This document shows, piece after piece, positions 24,864 through 33,702 of a stretch of 41,257 nt of DNA. A program made the position numbers and the translations under genes. The notes under the pieces were generated by a model that did not search any database, was not told the origin of the DNA, and saw only the letters and a program-made list of their open reading frames with translations. This DNA comes from Eubacteriales bacterium (lineage in GTDB: Bacteria > Bacillota > Clostridia > Oscillospirales > Acutalibacteraceae): the NCBI GenBank assembly GCA_029219885.1, contig JAQXUH010000089.1:1-41257 (forward strand). Reading direction: 5' to 3'. Each line of letters opens with the position of its first letter. The stretch's first letter is position 1.

Positions 24864-25304
24864 TCAGTCCGACAAATCTTCAAGCTTATCAAGTCTGCTT
24901 TCGCCCACAACGGTTATGCCGTTTTCCCAAAGTAACTGAGCGGCGATTCCGTTTCCGTTTGTGAGTGTTCCCGTAAATGTTCCGTCATAAATTTTACCGA
25001 AACCGCAGGACGGACTGCGTTCTTTCAGTACTGCCGCACGGCAGCCTGATTCTTCTGCAACATACAATGCTTTTTCAGCACCGTCCTCAAATGCGTCGGT
25101 AATATCCTCACCGAGCTTGTTATAAACTCTGCCGTCTTTGATTTCCGCAGGAGTTCTGGGAATAGGCAGACCTGCAAAGCATTCCGGGCAGATAGGAACT
25201 AAAGTGTGCTTTTCTCCAAGCTTAATAACATCTTCGCTTTTATTGTTGCCGCCGTTATATTTGCAGTTTTCACCTAAAAGGCAGGCACTTACGAGAATTT
25301 TCAT
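24864..25304 (-). CDS. DUF523 family protein, TudS-like thiouracil desulphurase candidate
   Basis: 146-aa cytosolic protein. Conserved cysteine motifs of DUF523 are present: VSACLLGENCKYNGG at the N-terminus, LVPICPECFAGLP, and LKERSPSCGFGKIYDG. Members of this family (TudS) bind a [4Fe-4S] cluster and can remove sulphur from 2-thiouracil; whether this one does is inference. Its ATG overlaps the upstream small membrane gene by 4 nt (ATGA), so the two are coupled. Confidence 0.85.
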   Translation of the reverse strand: MKILVSACLLGENCKYNGGNNKSEDVIKLGEKHTLVPICPECFAGLPIPRTPAEIKDGRVYNKLGEDITDAFEDGAEKALYVAEESGCRAAVLKERSPSCGFGKIYDGTFTGTLTNGNGIAAQLLWENGITVVGESRLDKLEDLSD

Positions 25305-25489
25305 TTCAGCCTCCTGAATGTAAGAATTGCAAAAAAGCCTGTAACAAATATTACAAGAATAATTGCAATAATAAATGTGAGGGGCTTGCTTAAAAGCGGA
25401 ATGTGACCTGCTATTCCCAATATTGCAGCGATAAAAATAAATGCTGTAACAAAAAGAATTACGATAACAGCAATTGTCTTGTTCTTCAT
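25301..25489 (-). CDS. Small two-span membrane protein
   Basis: 62 aa, two hydrophobic helices (about 6-28 and 36-57) joined by a short loop GHIPLLSKP, with a basic C-terminus FRRLK. No family recognised. ATG 25489 (MKNKTIAVIV) has AGGTGT on the minus strand at six nt; a GTG nine nt upstream overlaps that site. The gene is translationally coupled to the DUF523 gene. Confidence 0.7.
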   Translation of the reverse strand: MKNKTIAVIVILFVTAFIFIAAILGIAGHIPLLSKPLTFIIAIILVIFVTGFFAILTFRRLK

Positions 25490-25509
25490 AATAAACACCT
25501 CATATATTT

Positions 25510-25538
25510 ATTTTACCATATATTTTATGCTAAGTCCA
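25510..25538 (-). promoter_or_regulatory. Promoter of the small membrane protein-DUF523 unit
   Basis: Minus strand TGGACT (25533-25538), 17-bp spacer, TAAAAT (25510-25515). Confidence 0.6.
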
Positions 25539-25679
25539 CAGGCAGTTTTCTGCAAAGTAAAAATACTTTACATTATGCAAAATATACAAATAAACAAGAG
25601 AAAATTCATCAGTTATTCTCAACTATCATAAACAGTTTTTGTAAATTATTAAAATTTGGTGTCAAATTTCAAAGAAATG

Positions 25680-25708
25680 TTGCAAAATTTCTGCATTAGT
25701 AATAATAT
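25680..25708 (+). promoter_or_regulatory. Promoter of xpt
   Basis: TTGCAA (25680-25685), 17-bp spacer, TAATAT (25703-25708). Leader of about 37 nt, too short for a purine riboswitch aptamer with expression platform. The region 25539-25679 is AT-rich with nothing recognised. Confidence 0.65.
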
Positions 25709-25751
25709 ATACACGACTTAAATGATATTTAATTATTCGGCGGTATGTTTT

Positions 25752-26330
25752 ATGGATTTGTTAAAGCAGAAAATATTAGACGAAGGCGAAGTTTACGAAG
25801 GTAACATATTAAAGGTTGACGGCTTTCTTAACCACAGGATTGACATTCCTTTTATGCGTCAGGTGGGTAAGGAATTTCACAGACTTTTTAAGGATGACGG
25901 AGTAAACAAAATTCTCACTATCGAGTCATCAGGTATTGCAATCGGTGCACTTGTGGCTCAGGAATTTGAGTGTCCTCTCGTTTTCGCAAAAAAGACTAAG
26001 ACTAAGAATATTGCCGGTGATGTTTACACATCTAAGGTTGAGTCTTTCACTCACGGCAAGGTTTATGACGTTATGGTGTCAAAGAGATTTCTTGACGAAA
26101 ACGACAAGGTTCTTATTGTTGACGACTTCCTTGCAATAGGCAACGCTCTCAACGGACTTATTGATATCGTCAACGCCTCAGGTGCTCAGCTTGCAGGCTG
26201 CGGTGTAGTTATCGAAAAGGGCTTCCAGCACGGCGGCGACAAGCTTCGTGAAAAAGGCATTAAAGTAGAGTCCCTTGCAATAGTTGAAAAAATGGACCAC
26301 GAAACAGGTATGGTTTATTTTAGAGATTAA
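25752..26330 (+). CDS. xpt: Xanthine phosphoribosyltransferase
   Basis: 192-aa type I phosphoribosyltransferase making XMP from xanthine and PRPP; length equals B. subtilis Xpt. Seen: MDLLKQKILDEGEV, LNHRIDIPFM, ILTIESSGIAIGALVA, and the PRPP loop VLIVDDFLAIGNAL; C-terminal GGDKLREKGIKVESLAIVEK. ATG 25752 is chosen by family N-terminus; the SD is weak (GGCGGT). The next genes encode a nucleoside importer, consistent with purine salvage. Confidence 0.93.
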   Translation: MDLLKQKILDEGEVYEGNILKVDGFLNHRIDIPFMRQVGKEFHRLFKDDGVNKILTIESSGIAIGALVAQEFECPLVFAKKTKTKNIAGDVYTSKVESFTHGKVYDVMVSKRFLDENDKVLIVDDFLAIGNALNGLIDIVNASGAQLAGCGVVIEKGFQHGGDKLREKGIKVESLAIVEKMDHETGMVYFRD

Positions 26331-26390
26331 TTTGGTTATCGGGCGAAAGCCTTATAATAGAAAATCATTATTTTTTACGGAGGAAAACCA

Positions 26391-27665
26391 ATGAAACTCA
26401 CAAAGAAAATTCTTGCAGTTATTCTTTCAGTTCTTTTCGTTGTAGGCTGTTTTGCAGGCTGTTCTTCAAACGGCGACGCAGACACAACATCAGAACCTGA
26501 TGCATCAAACGCTGCAGGAGCAGACATCAAGGTAGGATTTATCTTCCTGCACGATGAAAACTCAACCTACGACAAGAACTTTATGACAGCTGCTGAAGAG
26601 GCTTGTCAGAAGATGGGCGTAGAAATCCTCAAGAAGACAAATATCCCTGAAGGTCAGGAGTGCTATGATGCAGCTGCTGAGCTTGTTGACGAGGGATGCG
26701 ACATCGTATTCGGTGACAGCTTCGGTCATGAGGACTATCTCATTCAGGCTGCAACAGAATTCCCAGAGGTTCAGTTCTTACACGCAACAGGTACAAAGGC
26801 TCACACAGAGGGTCTTGACAACTACCACAATGCTTTTGCATCAATCTATGAGGGCAGATATCTTGCAGGTGTTGCTGCTGGTATGAAGCTCAATGAAATG
26901 ATTGAAGCAGGCGACATTACTGCTGACCAGGCTAAGATGGGTTATGTAGGTGCTTACACATACGCAGAGGTTATCTCAGGTTACACATCATTCTATCTTG
27001 GTGCTAAGAGCATTTGCCCTTCAGTTACTATGGAAGTAACATTCACAGGTTCTTGGTATGATGAAACTGCTGAGAAGGAAGGCGCTCAGAAGCTTATTGA
27101 CAACGGTTGTGTTCTTATTTCACAGCACGCTGACTCAATGGGTGCTCCTACTGCTTGTGAAAACGCAGGCGTTCCTAACGTTTCTTACAACGGCTCAACA
27201 CTTTCAGCTTGTCCTAACACATTCATCGTTTCTTCAAGAATTGATTGGGCTCCTTACTTTGAGTATGCAATTCAGTGCGTAATGGACGGAACTCCAATTG
27301 ATGCTGACTGGACAGGCACAATCGAAAGTGGTTCAGTTGTTCTTACAGATGTAAACGATACAGCAGCTGCTGCTGATACTCAGGCTAAGATTGACGAGGT
27401 TAAGGCTCAGCTTGAGGACGGCTCACTTCACGTATTCGACACTTCTGCATTTACTGTAACTGTTACAGACGACAAGAACGTAAATGCTAAGGTTGATGCT
27501 GACGGTCACCTTACAAGCTATATGGCTGACGTTGACTCAGACGCTGCTTACACAGCAGATACTGAGGTTGTTTCTGACGGATATTTCCACGAGTCAGAGA
27601 TGCGTTCAGCTCCTTACTTCGATATCCAGATTGATGGTATCGACCTTCTTGATACTGCTTTCTAA
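26391..27665 (+). CDS. Bmp-family nucleoside-binding lipoprotein
   Basis: 424-aa substrate-binding protein of a nucleoside ABC importer. An N-terminal signal with lipobox FAGC (Cys24) is followed by a Ser/Asp/Thr-rich linker and the two-lobed Bmp/PnrA domain: IKVGFIFLHDENSTYDKNF, VDEGCDIVFGDSFGHEDYL, AGVAAGMKLNEMIEAGDITA and KMGYVGAYTYAEVISGYTSF. Acidic and Cys-containing. SD CGGAGGA at 26379. Codons are markedly more GCT/ACA biased than its neighbours, as in a highly expressed gene. A leaky terminator after it would keep it in excess over the transporter. Confidence 0.9.
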   Translation: MKLTKKILAVILSVLFVVGCFAGCSSNGDADTTSEPDASNAAGADIKVGFIFLHDENSTYDKNFMTAAEEACQKMGVEILKKTNIPEGQECYDAAAELVDEGCDIVFGDSFGHEDYLIQAATEFPEVQFLHATGTKAHTEGLDNYHNAFASIYEGRYLAGVAAGMKLNEMIEAGDITADQAKMGYVGAYTYAEVISGYTSFYLGAKSICPSVTMEVTFTGSWYDETAEKEGAQKLIDNGCVLISQHADSMGAPTACENAGVPNVSYNGSTLSACPNTFIVSSRIDWAPYFEYAIQCVMDGTPIDADWTGTIESGSVVLTDVNDTAAAADTQAKIDEVKAQLEDGSLHVFDTSAFTVTVTDDKNVNAKVDADGHLTSYMADVDSDAAYTADTEVVSDGYFHESEMRSAPYFDIQIDGIDLLDTAF

Positions 27666-27690
27666 GCAAACTCTATAAATTATTAAATAC

Positions 27691-27730
27691 CCGTGGCCGC
27701 TTTTTTGCGGTCACGGTGTAATTCTTTTTT
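27691..27730 (+). terminator. Partial terminator between binding protein and ABC genes
   Basis: 10-bp stem CCGTGGCCGC/GCGGTCACGG with one G-U pair (27691-27700 with 27707-27716), TTTTTT loop, then TGTAATTCTTTTTT. The T-run is displaced, fitting partial read-through. Confidence 0.55.
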
Positions 27731-27742
27731 CGGGAGATAAAA

Positions 27743-29278
27743 ATGAGCGAATCTTTTGCTATTGAATTAAAGGGTATAACTAAAAAGTTCGGTGAGGTTG
27801 TCGCAAATAGGGATATAAACCTTCACGTTAAGCGAGGAGAAATTCTTGCCATTTTAGGTGAAAACGGTTCAGGAAAGACAACTCTTATGAATATGCTTTC
27901 CGGTATTTACTTTCCGGATGAGGGGCAGATTTTTGTCAACGGGCAGGAAGTTGTAATAAAATCTCCCAAGGATGCTTTTAAGTACAAAATCGGTATGATT
28001 CATCAGCATTTTAAGCTGGTGGATGTTTTCACTGCAACAGAAAATATTGTTCTCGGCGTTGATGACAAAAAGAGATTTAATATTAAAGAATCAGAGAAAA
28101 AAGTTAAAGAAATAACAGATAAATACGGCTTTTCAGTCGATTTAGAGAAAAAAATTTATGAAATGTCTGTTTCGGAAAAGCAGACTGTTGAAATTATCAA
28201 GGTGCTTTACAGAGGTGCGGATATTCTTATTCTTGACGAGCCTACCGCTGTTTTAACACCTCAAGAAACTAAAAAATTATTTGACGTTCTCCGCAAAATG
28301 CGTGAGGACAATAAGTCTATTATCATAATTACACATAAGCTCCACGAGGTTCTTGAAATTTCCGACAGAGTTGTAACTCTCAGGAAAGGTGAGTATGCAG
28401 GCGAAATTGACACTAAAGATGCCAACGAGCAGATGCTTACTGAAATGATGATGGGTGAAAAGGTTGACCTTGATATCCATCGTGAAGAGCCTAAAAACAT
28501 TAAGGAGCGTTTGCTTGTTGAGGAGCTTACCGTTATTAAGAATGACGGAACAAAGGCTCTCGACAATGTTAATTTCAGTGCTTATGCAGGAGAAATTCTC
28601 GGCGTAGCAGGTATATCAGGCTGCGGACAGAAAGAGCTTTTGGAGTCAATTGCAGGTCTTCAGACTACTACTAAAAAGTCAAGCATTCTTTATAAGCCTG
28701 ACGATTTGGGACCACAGCAGCTTGTGGGCAAGTCACCGAGAGAGATTAGAAAGCTGGGTATCGCTCTTTCCTTTGTACCTGAGGACAGACTCGGTATGGG
28801 ACTTGTAGGCGATATGGATATTATCGACAATATGATGCTCCGTTCTTACAAGGAGGGCTCAACAGCGTTCCTTGACAGAAGAAAGCCTAAGGAGCTTGCC
28901 GACGATATTATAGACAAGCTTGAGGTTGTTACTCCAGGTGCAACAACTCCTGTAAGACGTCTTTCAGGCGGTAATGTGCAAAAGGTTCTTGTAGGCCGTG
29001 AAATTGCATCTAATCCTAAGGTGCTTATGGTTGCATATCCTGTAAGAGGACTTGACGTTAATTCATCATATACTATTTATAATCTTTTAAATGACCAGAA
29101 AAAGTCAGGCACAGCAGTAATTTTCGTCGGCGAGGATTTGGATGTTCTCATTGACCTCTGCGACAGAATTATGGTTATCAATTCCGGAAAGATTACGGGA
29201 ATTGTTGATGCCAGAAAGACAAATAAAGAAGAAATCGGTCTTCTTATGACAAAGAGTACAGAAGAGGAGGAAGCATAA
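27743..29278 (+). CDS. Nucleoside ABC importer ATP-binding protein (two domains)
   Basis: 511-aa cytosolic ATPase with two fused ABC domains as in sugar/nucleoside CUT2-like systems. The first has a full Walker A (GENGSGKTT) and Walker B (ADILILDEPTAVL) with a signature-like MSVSEKQ. The second has a degenerate Walker A GISGCGQKE, signature RLSGGNVQKV and AYPVRGLDV where Walker B would be, typical of this class. SD GGGAG at 27732. Overlaps the permease by 1 nt (TAATG). Confidence 0.93.
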   Translation: MSESFAIELKGITKKFGEVVANRDINLHVKRGEILAILGENGSGKTTLMNMLSGIYFPDEGQIFVNGQEVVIKSPKDAFKYKIGMIHQHFKLVDVFTATENIVLGVDDKKRFNIKESEKKVKEITDKYGFSVDLEKKIYEMSVSEKQTVEIIKVLYRGADILILDEPTAVLTPQETKKLFDVLRKMREDNKSIIIITHKLHEVLEISDRVVTLRKGEYAGEIDTKDANEQMLTEMMMGEKVDLDIHREEPKNIKERLLVEELTVIKNDGTKALDNVNFSAYAGEILGVAGISGCGQKELLESIAGLQTTTKKSSILYKPDDLGPQQLVGKSPREIRKLGIALSFVPEDRLGMGLVGDMDIIDNMMLRSYKEGSTAFLDRRKPKELADDIIDKLEVVTPGATTPVRRLSGGNVQKVLVGREIASNPKVLMVAYPVRGLDVNSSYTIYNLLNDQKKSGTAVIFVGEDLDVLIDLCDRIMVINSGKITGIVDARKTNKEEIGLLMTKSTEEEEA

Positions 29279-30384
29279 TGAGTGAAAAGAAAAAAGCACA
29301 CGAGCCCTTGTTTCACGTTGCAAAAAGAGCTTCTATCTCACGCGGTAAATCTTGGGCTATAAGAATAATTGCAATATTGATTGCTCTCGTTTTCTGTGCA
29401 GTTGTTACAATGCTCCTTACAGGTGAAAACCCTATAAAGGTATACGAAACAATGTTTGAGGGTGCTTTCGGCAGCGAAAGAAAGGTTTGGAATTTGCTCC
29501 AGAGTCTTGCAATGCTCCTTTGCGTATCACTTGCCGTAACTCCTGCATTTAAAATGCGATTTTGGAATATCGGTGCTGAGGGACAGGTGCTTATCGGCGG
29601 TCTTGCAACAACAGCCTGTATGATTTGCCTCGGCGGTAAAATTCCTAATGCACTTTTGATAATCATTATGATTATTGCAAGTGTTCTCGCAGGTGCTGTT
29701 TGGGCACTTATTCCTGCCGTTTTCAAGGCGAAGTTTAATACAAATGAAACGCTGTTTACCCTTATGATGAACTATGTAGGTATTCAGCTTGTATCATATT
29801 TCTGTATGTATTGGGAAAATCCTAAGGGCTCAGGTAAAATCGGTATTATCAACCGTACAACCCACGACGGATGGCTTCCAACCATCGGCGATTATGATTA
29901 TCTGCTTAACATTATTGTTGTTCTCGTTTTAACTGTTGCAATGTACATTTATCTTAAGTACAGCAAGCACGGCTACGAAATTGCCGTTGTAGGTGAAAGC
30001 GAGAATACTGCAAGATATATCGGTATCAATGTTAAAAAGGTTATTTTGAGAACAATGTTCCTTTCAGGTGCTGTCTGCGGTATTGCAGGTCTTCTCCTTG
30101 TAGGCGGTACAAACCATACAATCAGCACAACTACTGCCGACGGCAGAGGCTTTACCGCAATTATGGTATCCTGGCTTGCTAAATTTAACCCTATATATAT
30201 GATTTTGACAGCGTTCCTGCTTGTTTTCCTTGACGCAGGTGCAGGTCAGATTTCTATGGTATTCGGTCTTAATGAGTCATTCTCCGATATCATAACCGGT
30301 ATAATTCTCTTCTTCATTATCGGAAGTGAATTCTTTATTAACTATGAGCTTAAATTCCGTCATTCAAAAAAGGAGGTAAAGTGA
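29278..30384 (+). CDS. Nucleoside ABC importer permease 1
   Basis: 368-aa membrane protein of the BPD_transp_2 family, with about 9-10 hydrophobic helices. Family segments: FKMRFWNIGAEGQVLIGGLA, ALIPAVFKAKFNTNETLFTL (followed by MMN), and VVGESENTARYIGINVKK. A cytosolic basic N-terminus precedes helix 1. Translational coupling to the ATPase (1-nt overlap) and to permease 2 (1-nt gap) marks a heterodimeric transporter. Confidence 0.92.
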   Translation: MSEKKKAHEPLFHVAKRASISRGKSWAIRIIAILIALVFCAVVTMLLTGENPIKVYETMFEGAFGSERKVWNLLQSLAMLLCVSLAVTPAFKMRFWNIGAEGQVLIGGLATTACMICLGGKIPNALLIIIMIIASVLAGAVWALIPAVFKAKFNTNETLFTLMMNYVGIQLVSYFCMYWENPKGSGKIGIINRTTHDGWLPTIGDYDYLLNIIVVLVLTVAMYIYLKYSKHGYEIAVVGESENTARYIGINVKKVILRTMFLSGAVCGIAGLLLVGGTNHTISTTTADGRGFTAIMVSWLAKFNPIYMILTAFLLVFLDAGAGQISMVFGLNESFSDIITGIILFFIIGSEFFINYELKFRHSKKEVK

Positions 30385-30385
30385 T

Positions 30386-31378
30386 ATGTTTTCTACCTTA
30401 ATTACTTTTCTCCATAGAGCTATAATGCAGGGTATTCCTCTTCTTTACGGCTCCACAGGCGAAATTCTTACTGAAAAATCAGGTAACCTTAACCTTGGTA
30501 TTCCGGGTATTATGTACATCGGCGGTATGAGCGGTGTAATCGGTGCATTCATCTATGAGAATTCATTGGCGTCACCTGAGGACGCAAACGGCTTTTTGGC
30601 AGTTTTTATTCCTCTTATCTGCTGTATGTTAGGCTCTCTCCTTGCAGGTCTCATTTACTGCTTCCTGACAGTTACATTGAGAGCAAATCAGAACGTTACA
30701 GGTCTTGCACTTACAACCTTTGGTACAGGCTTCGGTAACTTCTTCGGCGGTTCTCTTATTAAAATTACAGGTGCAGACGTTCCGTCAGTTGCTTTGACAA
30801 CTACAAGTAATTTCTTCAGGACAACACTTCCCGGTGCAGAGTCTACTGGTTGGTTCGGAAAGCTGTTTTTGTCCTACGGATTTCTTGCATACGCTGCAAT
30901 TATAATTGCAATTCTTTGCTCTTATTTCCTTAACCGCACAAGAGGCGGACTTCATCTTCGTGCAGTAGGTGAAAGTCCTGCAACTGCCGACGCAGCCGGA
31001 ATTAATGTTGAAAGGTCAAAGTACCTTGCTACCTGTATCGGCTCAGTTATTGCCGGTTTAGGCGGCCTCTACTATGTAATGGACTATGCTTGCGGTGTAT
31101 GGTCAAATGACGGCTTCGGCGACAGAGGATGGCTTGCAATTGCCCTTGTTATCTTCGCAATTTGGAGACCAAACCTTGGTATCCTCGGCTCAATTGTTTT
31201 CGGCGGACTTTATATTGTTTATCTTTATGTTCCGGGTGCACTTCGTACTCAGGAGCTTTACAAGATGATTCCGTACCTTGTAACAATTATCGTTCTTGTG
31301 CTTGTCAGCGTAAGAAAGAAAAAGGAAAATCAAGGTCCTGCATCTCTCGGACTTTCCTATTTCCGAGAGGAAAGATAA
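30386..31378 (+). CDS. Nucleoside ABC importer permease 2
   Basis: 330-aa partner permease with about 8-9 hydrophobic helices. Typical: GEILTEKSGNLNLGIPGIMY, LRANQNVTGLALTTFGTGF, HLRAVGESPATADAAGINVE, and GDRGWLAIALVIFAIWRP. SD AAGGAGGT (30369-30376). Last gene of the importer operon, followed by a strong terminator. Confidence 0.92.
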   Translation: MFSTLITFLHRAIMQGIPLLYGSTGEILTEKSGNLNLGIPGIMYIGGMSGVIGAFIYENSLASPEDANGFLAVFIPLICCMLGSLLAGLIYCFLTVTLRANQNVTGLALTTFGTGFGNFFGGSLIKITGADVPSVALTTTSNFFRTTLPGAESTGWFGKLFLSYGFLAYAAIIIAILCSYFLNRTRGGLHLRAVGESPATADAAGINVERSKYLATCIGSVIAGLGGLYYVMDYACGVWSNDGFGDRGWLAIALVIFAIWRPNLGILGSIVFGGLYIVYLYVPGALRTQELYKMIPYLVTIIVLVLVSVRKKKENQGPASLGLSYFREER

Positions 31379-31385
31379 AACGATT

Positions 31386-31418
31386 AAAAGCGTACTGATT
31401 ATTTCGGTACGCTTTTTT
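31386..31418 (+). terminator. Intrinsic terminator of the nucleoside importer operon
   Basis: 13-bp stem with one G-U pair (31386-31398 with 31404-31416), 5-nt loop, T-run. Confidence 0.85.
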
Positions 31419-31455
31419 GTATACAGAAATTTTAAATGTTTTTATAACTTTAATA

Positions 31456-31484
31456 TTGTAAAGTTTTTGATAATATGATAATAT
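31456..31484 (+). promoter_or_regulatory. Promoter of the AGCS symporter gene
   Basis: TTGTAA (31456-31461), 17-bp spacer, TAATAT (31479-31484). Leader about 31 nt: no glycine riboswitch. Confidence 0.65.
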
Positions 31485-31521
31485 ATAGCAACTAATTTTA
31501 ACTGACGCAAAGGGTGATGAA

Positions 31522-32916
31522 ATGGAAAAATTGCAGTCTGTTTTAAATAGTATAAGCAACTTTGTTTGGGGACCTGTTATGCTGGCGTTTCTTGTCGGAA
31601 CAGGTATTTTTCTTACAATAAGGCTTGATTTTCTGCCTTGGCGAAATCTCGGCAGGTCACTTAAAACGCTTTTCAGCAAAGAGTCAAGAAGAACAGATAA
31701 CGGCGAAGGTGATATTTCTCCTTTTTCAGCGTTGATGACTGCTCTTGCCGCAACTGTCGGCACAGGCAATATTGTGGGCGTGGCTACTGCAATGGCGGCA
31801 GGCGGTCCGGGAGCACTTGTGTGGATGTGGATTTCTGCCGCTTTCGGTATATCTACTAAATACGCTGAATGTACTCTTGCACTGAAATACAGAACTGTCA
31901 ACGAAAAAGGCGAGATGTGCGGCGGCCCTATGTACACCCTTAAAAATGGCTTGAAAAATAAAAAGCTCGGCGGATTCCTTGCTGTTATGTTTGCAGTATT
32001 TACTGTTATTGCCTCTTTCGGTATCGGCAATTTTACTCAGGCAAATTCTATTGCGAGTGCAGTTAATTCCACCTTTTTCGTTTCACCAAAGCTTGTTGGC
32101 GTGATTCTTGTTGTGCTGATTATTCTAATCGTTTTAGGCGGTATTAAGTCAATTTCAAAGGTTTCAACATTCCTTGTGCCTGCTATGGCGGTATTTTATA
32201 TCGTTTCGGGCTTGGTTGTTGTGGCAATCAATTATAAAAATCTCCCTGAGGGAATTTCTCAGATATTCACTCTTGCATTTACTCCGAGAGCGGCAGCAGG
32301 AGGCGTGGCAGGTACTGTCCTTTCCTCAATGCGTTACGGCATAGCAAGAGGCGTTTTCTCCAACGAGGCAGGTTTGGGCAGTGCGGCAATTTCCGCTGCG
32401 TCAGCAACCTCTGACCATCACGTCAGACAAGGCTATATCAATATGTGCGGCACTTTTATTGACACTATTGTTGTCTGCACTATAACAGGCCTTGCAATTG
32501 CTTCAAGCGGTGTTTTGGGCAAAACCGATGCTCAGGGTGCTCAGCTTACTATTGTGGCATTTGAAACAGCCTTAGGTAAAGCAGGCGGTATTTTTGTAAC
32601 AATAGGAATTATTCTTTTTGCCTTTTCCACAATTTTAGGCTGGGAATATACAGGCGAAAAGGCACTTGAATTTATATTTAAAAAGCCTGTTTTCAGCTAT
32701 ATTTACAGAATTGTATTTGCACTTTTAACTTACGTGGGTGCAACCGTTTCTCTCGATATTGTGTGGTCGTTCTCTGATATTGCTAACGGACTTATGGCTG
32801 TTCCGAACTTAATAAGCCTTCTTGCACTTTCTTCTGTTCTTGCAAAGGACACAAAAGATTTTCAAAAGGTTTTGAAGAAAGAGAAAGAAAACGAAAAGCT
32901 CCTTAAAATGAAATAA
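31522..32916 (+). CDS. Sodium/alanine (glycine) symporter, AGCS family
   Basis: 464-aa membrane transporter importing alanine, glycine or related amino acids with Na+ or H+. About 10-11 helices. Hallmarks: ALMTALAATVGTGNIVGVAT (substrate site), GGPGALVWMWISAAFGISTK, YAECTLALKYR, GGPMYTLKNG, and SNEAGLGSAAISAASA. SD AAGGGTGA at 31510. Monocistronic between its own promoter and a shared terminator. Confidence 0.94.
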   Translation: MEKLQSVLNSISNFVWGPVMLAFLVGTGIFLTIRLDFLPWRNLGRSLKTLFSKESRRTDNGEGDISPFSALMTALAATVGTGNIVGVATAMAAGGPGALVWMWISAAFGISTKYAECTLALKYRTVNEKGEMCGGPMYTLKNGLKNKKLGGFLAVMFAVFTVIASFGIGNFTQANSIASAVNSTFFVSPKLVGVILVVLIILIVLGGIKSISKVSTFLVPAMAVFYIVSGLVVVAINYKNLPEGISQIFTLAFTPRAAAGGVAGTVLSSMRYGIARGVFSNEAGLGSAAISAASATSDHHVRQGYINMCGTFIDTIVVCTITGLAIASSGVLGKTDAQGAQLTIVAFETALGKAGGIFVTIGIILFAFSTILGWEYTGEKALEFIFKKPVFSYIYRIVFALLTYVGATVSLDIVWSFSDIANGLMAVPNLISLLALSSVLAKDTKDFQKVLKKEKENEKLLKMK

Positions 32917-32919
32917 AAC

Positions 32920-32956
32920 AAAATGACGCTGTCTTTGATTTGACAGCGTCATTTTT
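32920..32956. terminator. Bidirectional terminator
   Basis: 14-bp perfect stem AAAATGACGCTGTC/GACAGCGTCATTTT (32920-32933 with 32942-32955), 8-nt loop. T-runs exit on both strands; it serves the symporter gene and the converging kinase-like gene. Confidence 0.88.
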
Positions 32957-32963
32957 GTATAGC

Positions 32964-33575
32964 TTACTTAAATTTAATGTTCACATAAGATTCAATAAGG
33001 TCAATTGTGTTGTCTATTCCAAGCTTTGAAACATCAATTGACAAATCGTATGTGCAGGCGTCTCCCCATTTTTCATCGCTGTAAAAGTTGTGGAAACGTG
33101 CTCTCTTTTTATCAACAGCCTTAAGCTCCTTAGCGGCACTTTTGCTGTCAAGACCGTAAAGGTCAATAACTCTGTTCTTCCTGAAATCATTATCGGCGTG
33201 AAGAAAAACAGTGAGCAAATTAGGATAATCTTTAAGTATGTAGTCCGAGCATCTGCCGACAATAATACAGCTTCCTTCGCTTGCTACCTTTCTGATGGTT
33301 TCAAACTGATACTGAAAAACCTGGTCCTCAAGAGGAACACCGTTGCTCATAATTCCACCTGTGAAACCGTCTGTTGACATATTGTAGAGAAAGCTCCTTG
33401 TGGGCTTTTCGTCATAGAACATAAAAATGTTCTCGTCAAAACCGCTTTCCTTTGCGGCTCTTTTGATAATTTCCTTATCGTAATAAGGAACATTCAGCCT
33501 CTCGGAAAGCTTTGTTGCAATTTCGTGTGCACCGCAGCCGAACTGCCTGCCGATAGATATAACATAATTTTTCAT
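32964..33575 (-). CDS. Cytidylate kinase-like protein (AAA/P-loop)
   Basis: 203-aa member of the cytidylate-kinase-like family common in gut Firmicutes. N-terminal YVISIGRQFGCGAHEIATKL replaces the usual GxxGxGK P-loop with a GRxxGxGxxE variant, followed by NVPYYDKEIIKRAA, CIIVGRCSDYILKDYPNLL and LFHAD-like VFLHADNDFRKNRV, then DKKRARFHNFYSDEKWGD (arginine lid) and CTYDLSIDVSKLGID. True substrate unknown; a canonical Cmk is usually encoded elsewhere. ATG 33575 has AAGGAGGA. Divergent from the fucosidase gene. Confidence 0.85.
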   Translation of the reverse strand: MKNYVISIGRQFGCGAHEIATKLSERLNVPYYDKEIIKRAAKESGFDENIFMFYDEKPTRSFLYNMSTDGFTGGIMSNGVPLEDQVFQYQFETIRKVASEGSCIIVGRCSDYILKDYPNLLTVFLHADNDFRKNRVIDLYGLDSKSAAKELKAVDKKRARFHNFYSDEKWGDACTYDLSIDVSKLGIDNTIDLIESYVNIKFK

Positions 33576-33644
33576 AAGAAGTCCTCCTTACGGTATTGGA
33601 ATATTGAAAAAAACAGGTGAAAAATCACTCTTTTTTCTATATAT

Positions 33645-33673
33645 ATTATAACATAAATTTTTTATACTTGCAA
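33645..33673 (-). promoter_or_regulatory. Promoter of the cytidylate kinase-like gene
   Basis: Minus strand TTGCAA (33668-33673), 17-bp spacer, TATAAT (33645-33650). The palindromic -35 is shared with the divergent promoter. Confidence 0.75.
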
Positions 33674-33696
33674 TTTTATTATATATAAAGTACAAT
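33668..33696 (+). promoter_or_regulatory. Promoter of the fucosidase gene (leaderless)
   Basis: TTGCAA (33668-33673), 17-bp spacer, TACAAT (33691-33696). The start would be at or beside the A of the ATG at 33703; there is no SD. Confidence 0.65.
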
Positions 33697-33702
33697 CTAA
33701 AT

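Noticed and set aside
25709-25751. Purine riboswitch before xpt
   Set aside because: Only about 37 nt separate the predicted start from the ATG and none of the aptamer's conserved loops is visible.
31305-32030. 241-codon open frame on the minus strand
   Set aside because: Crosses a strong terminator, a promoter and the start of the symporter gene; amino-acid make-up is that of an antisense shadow.
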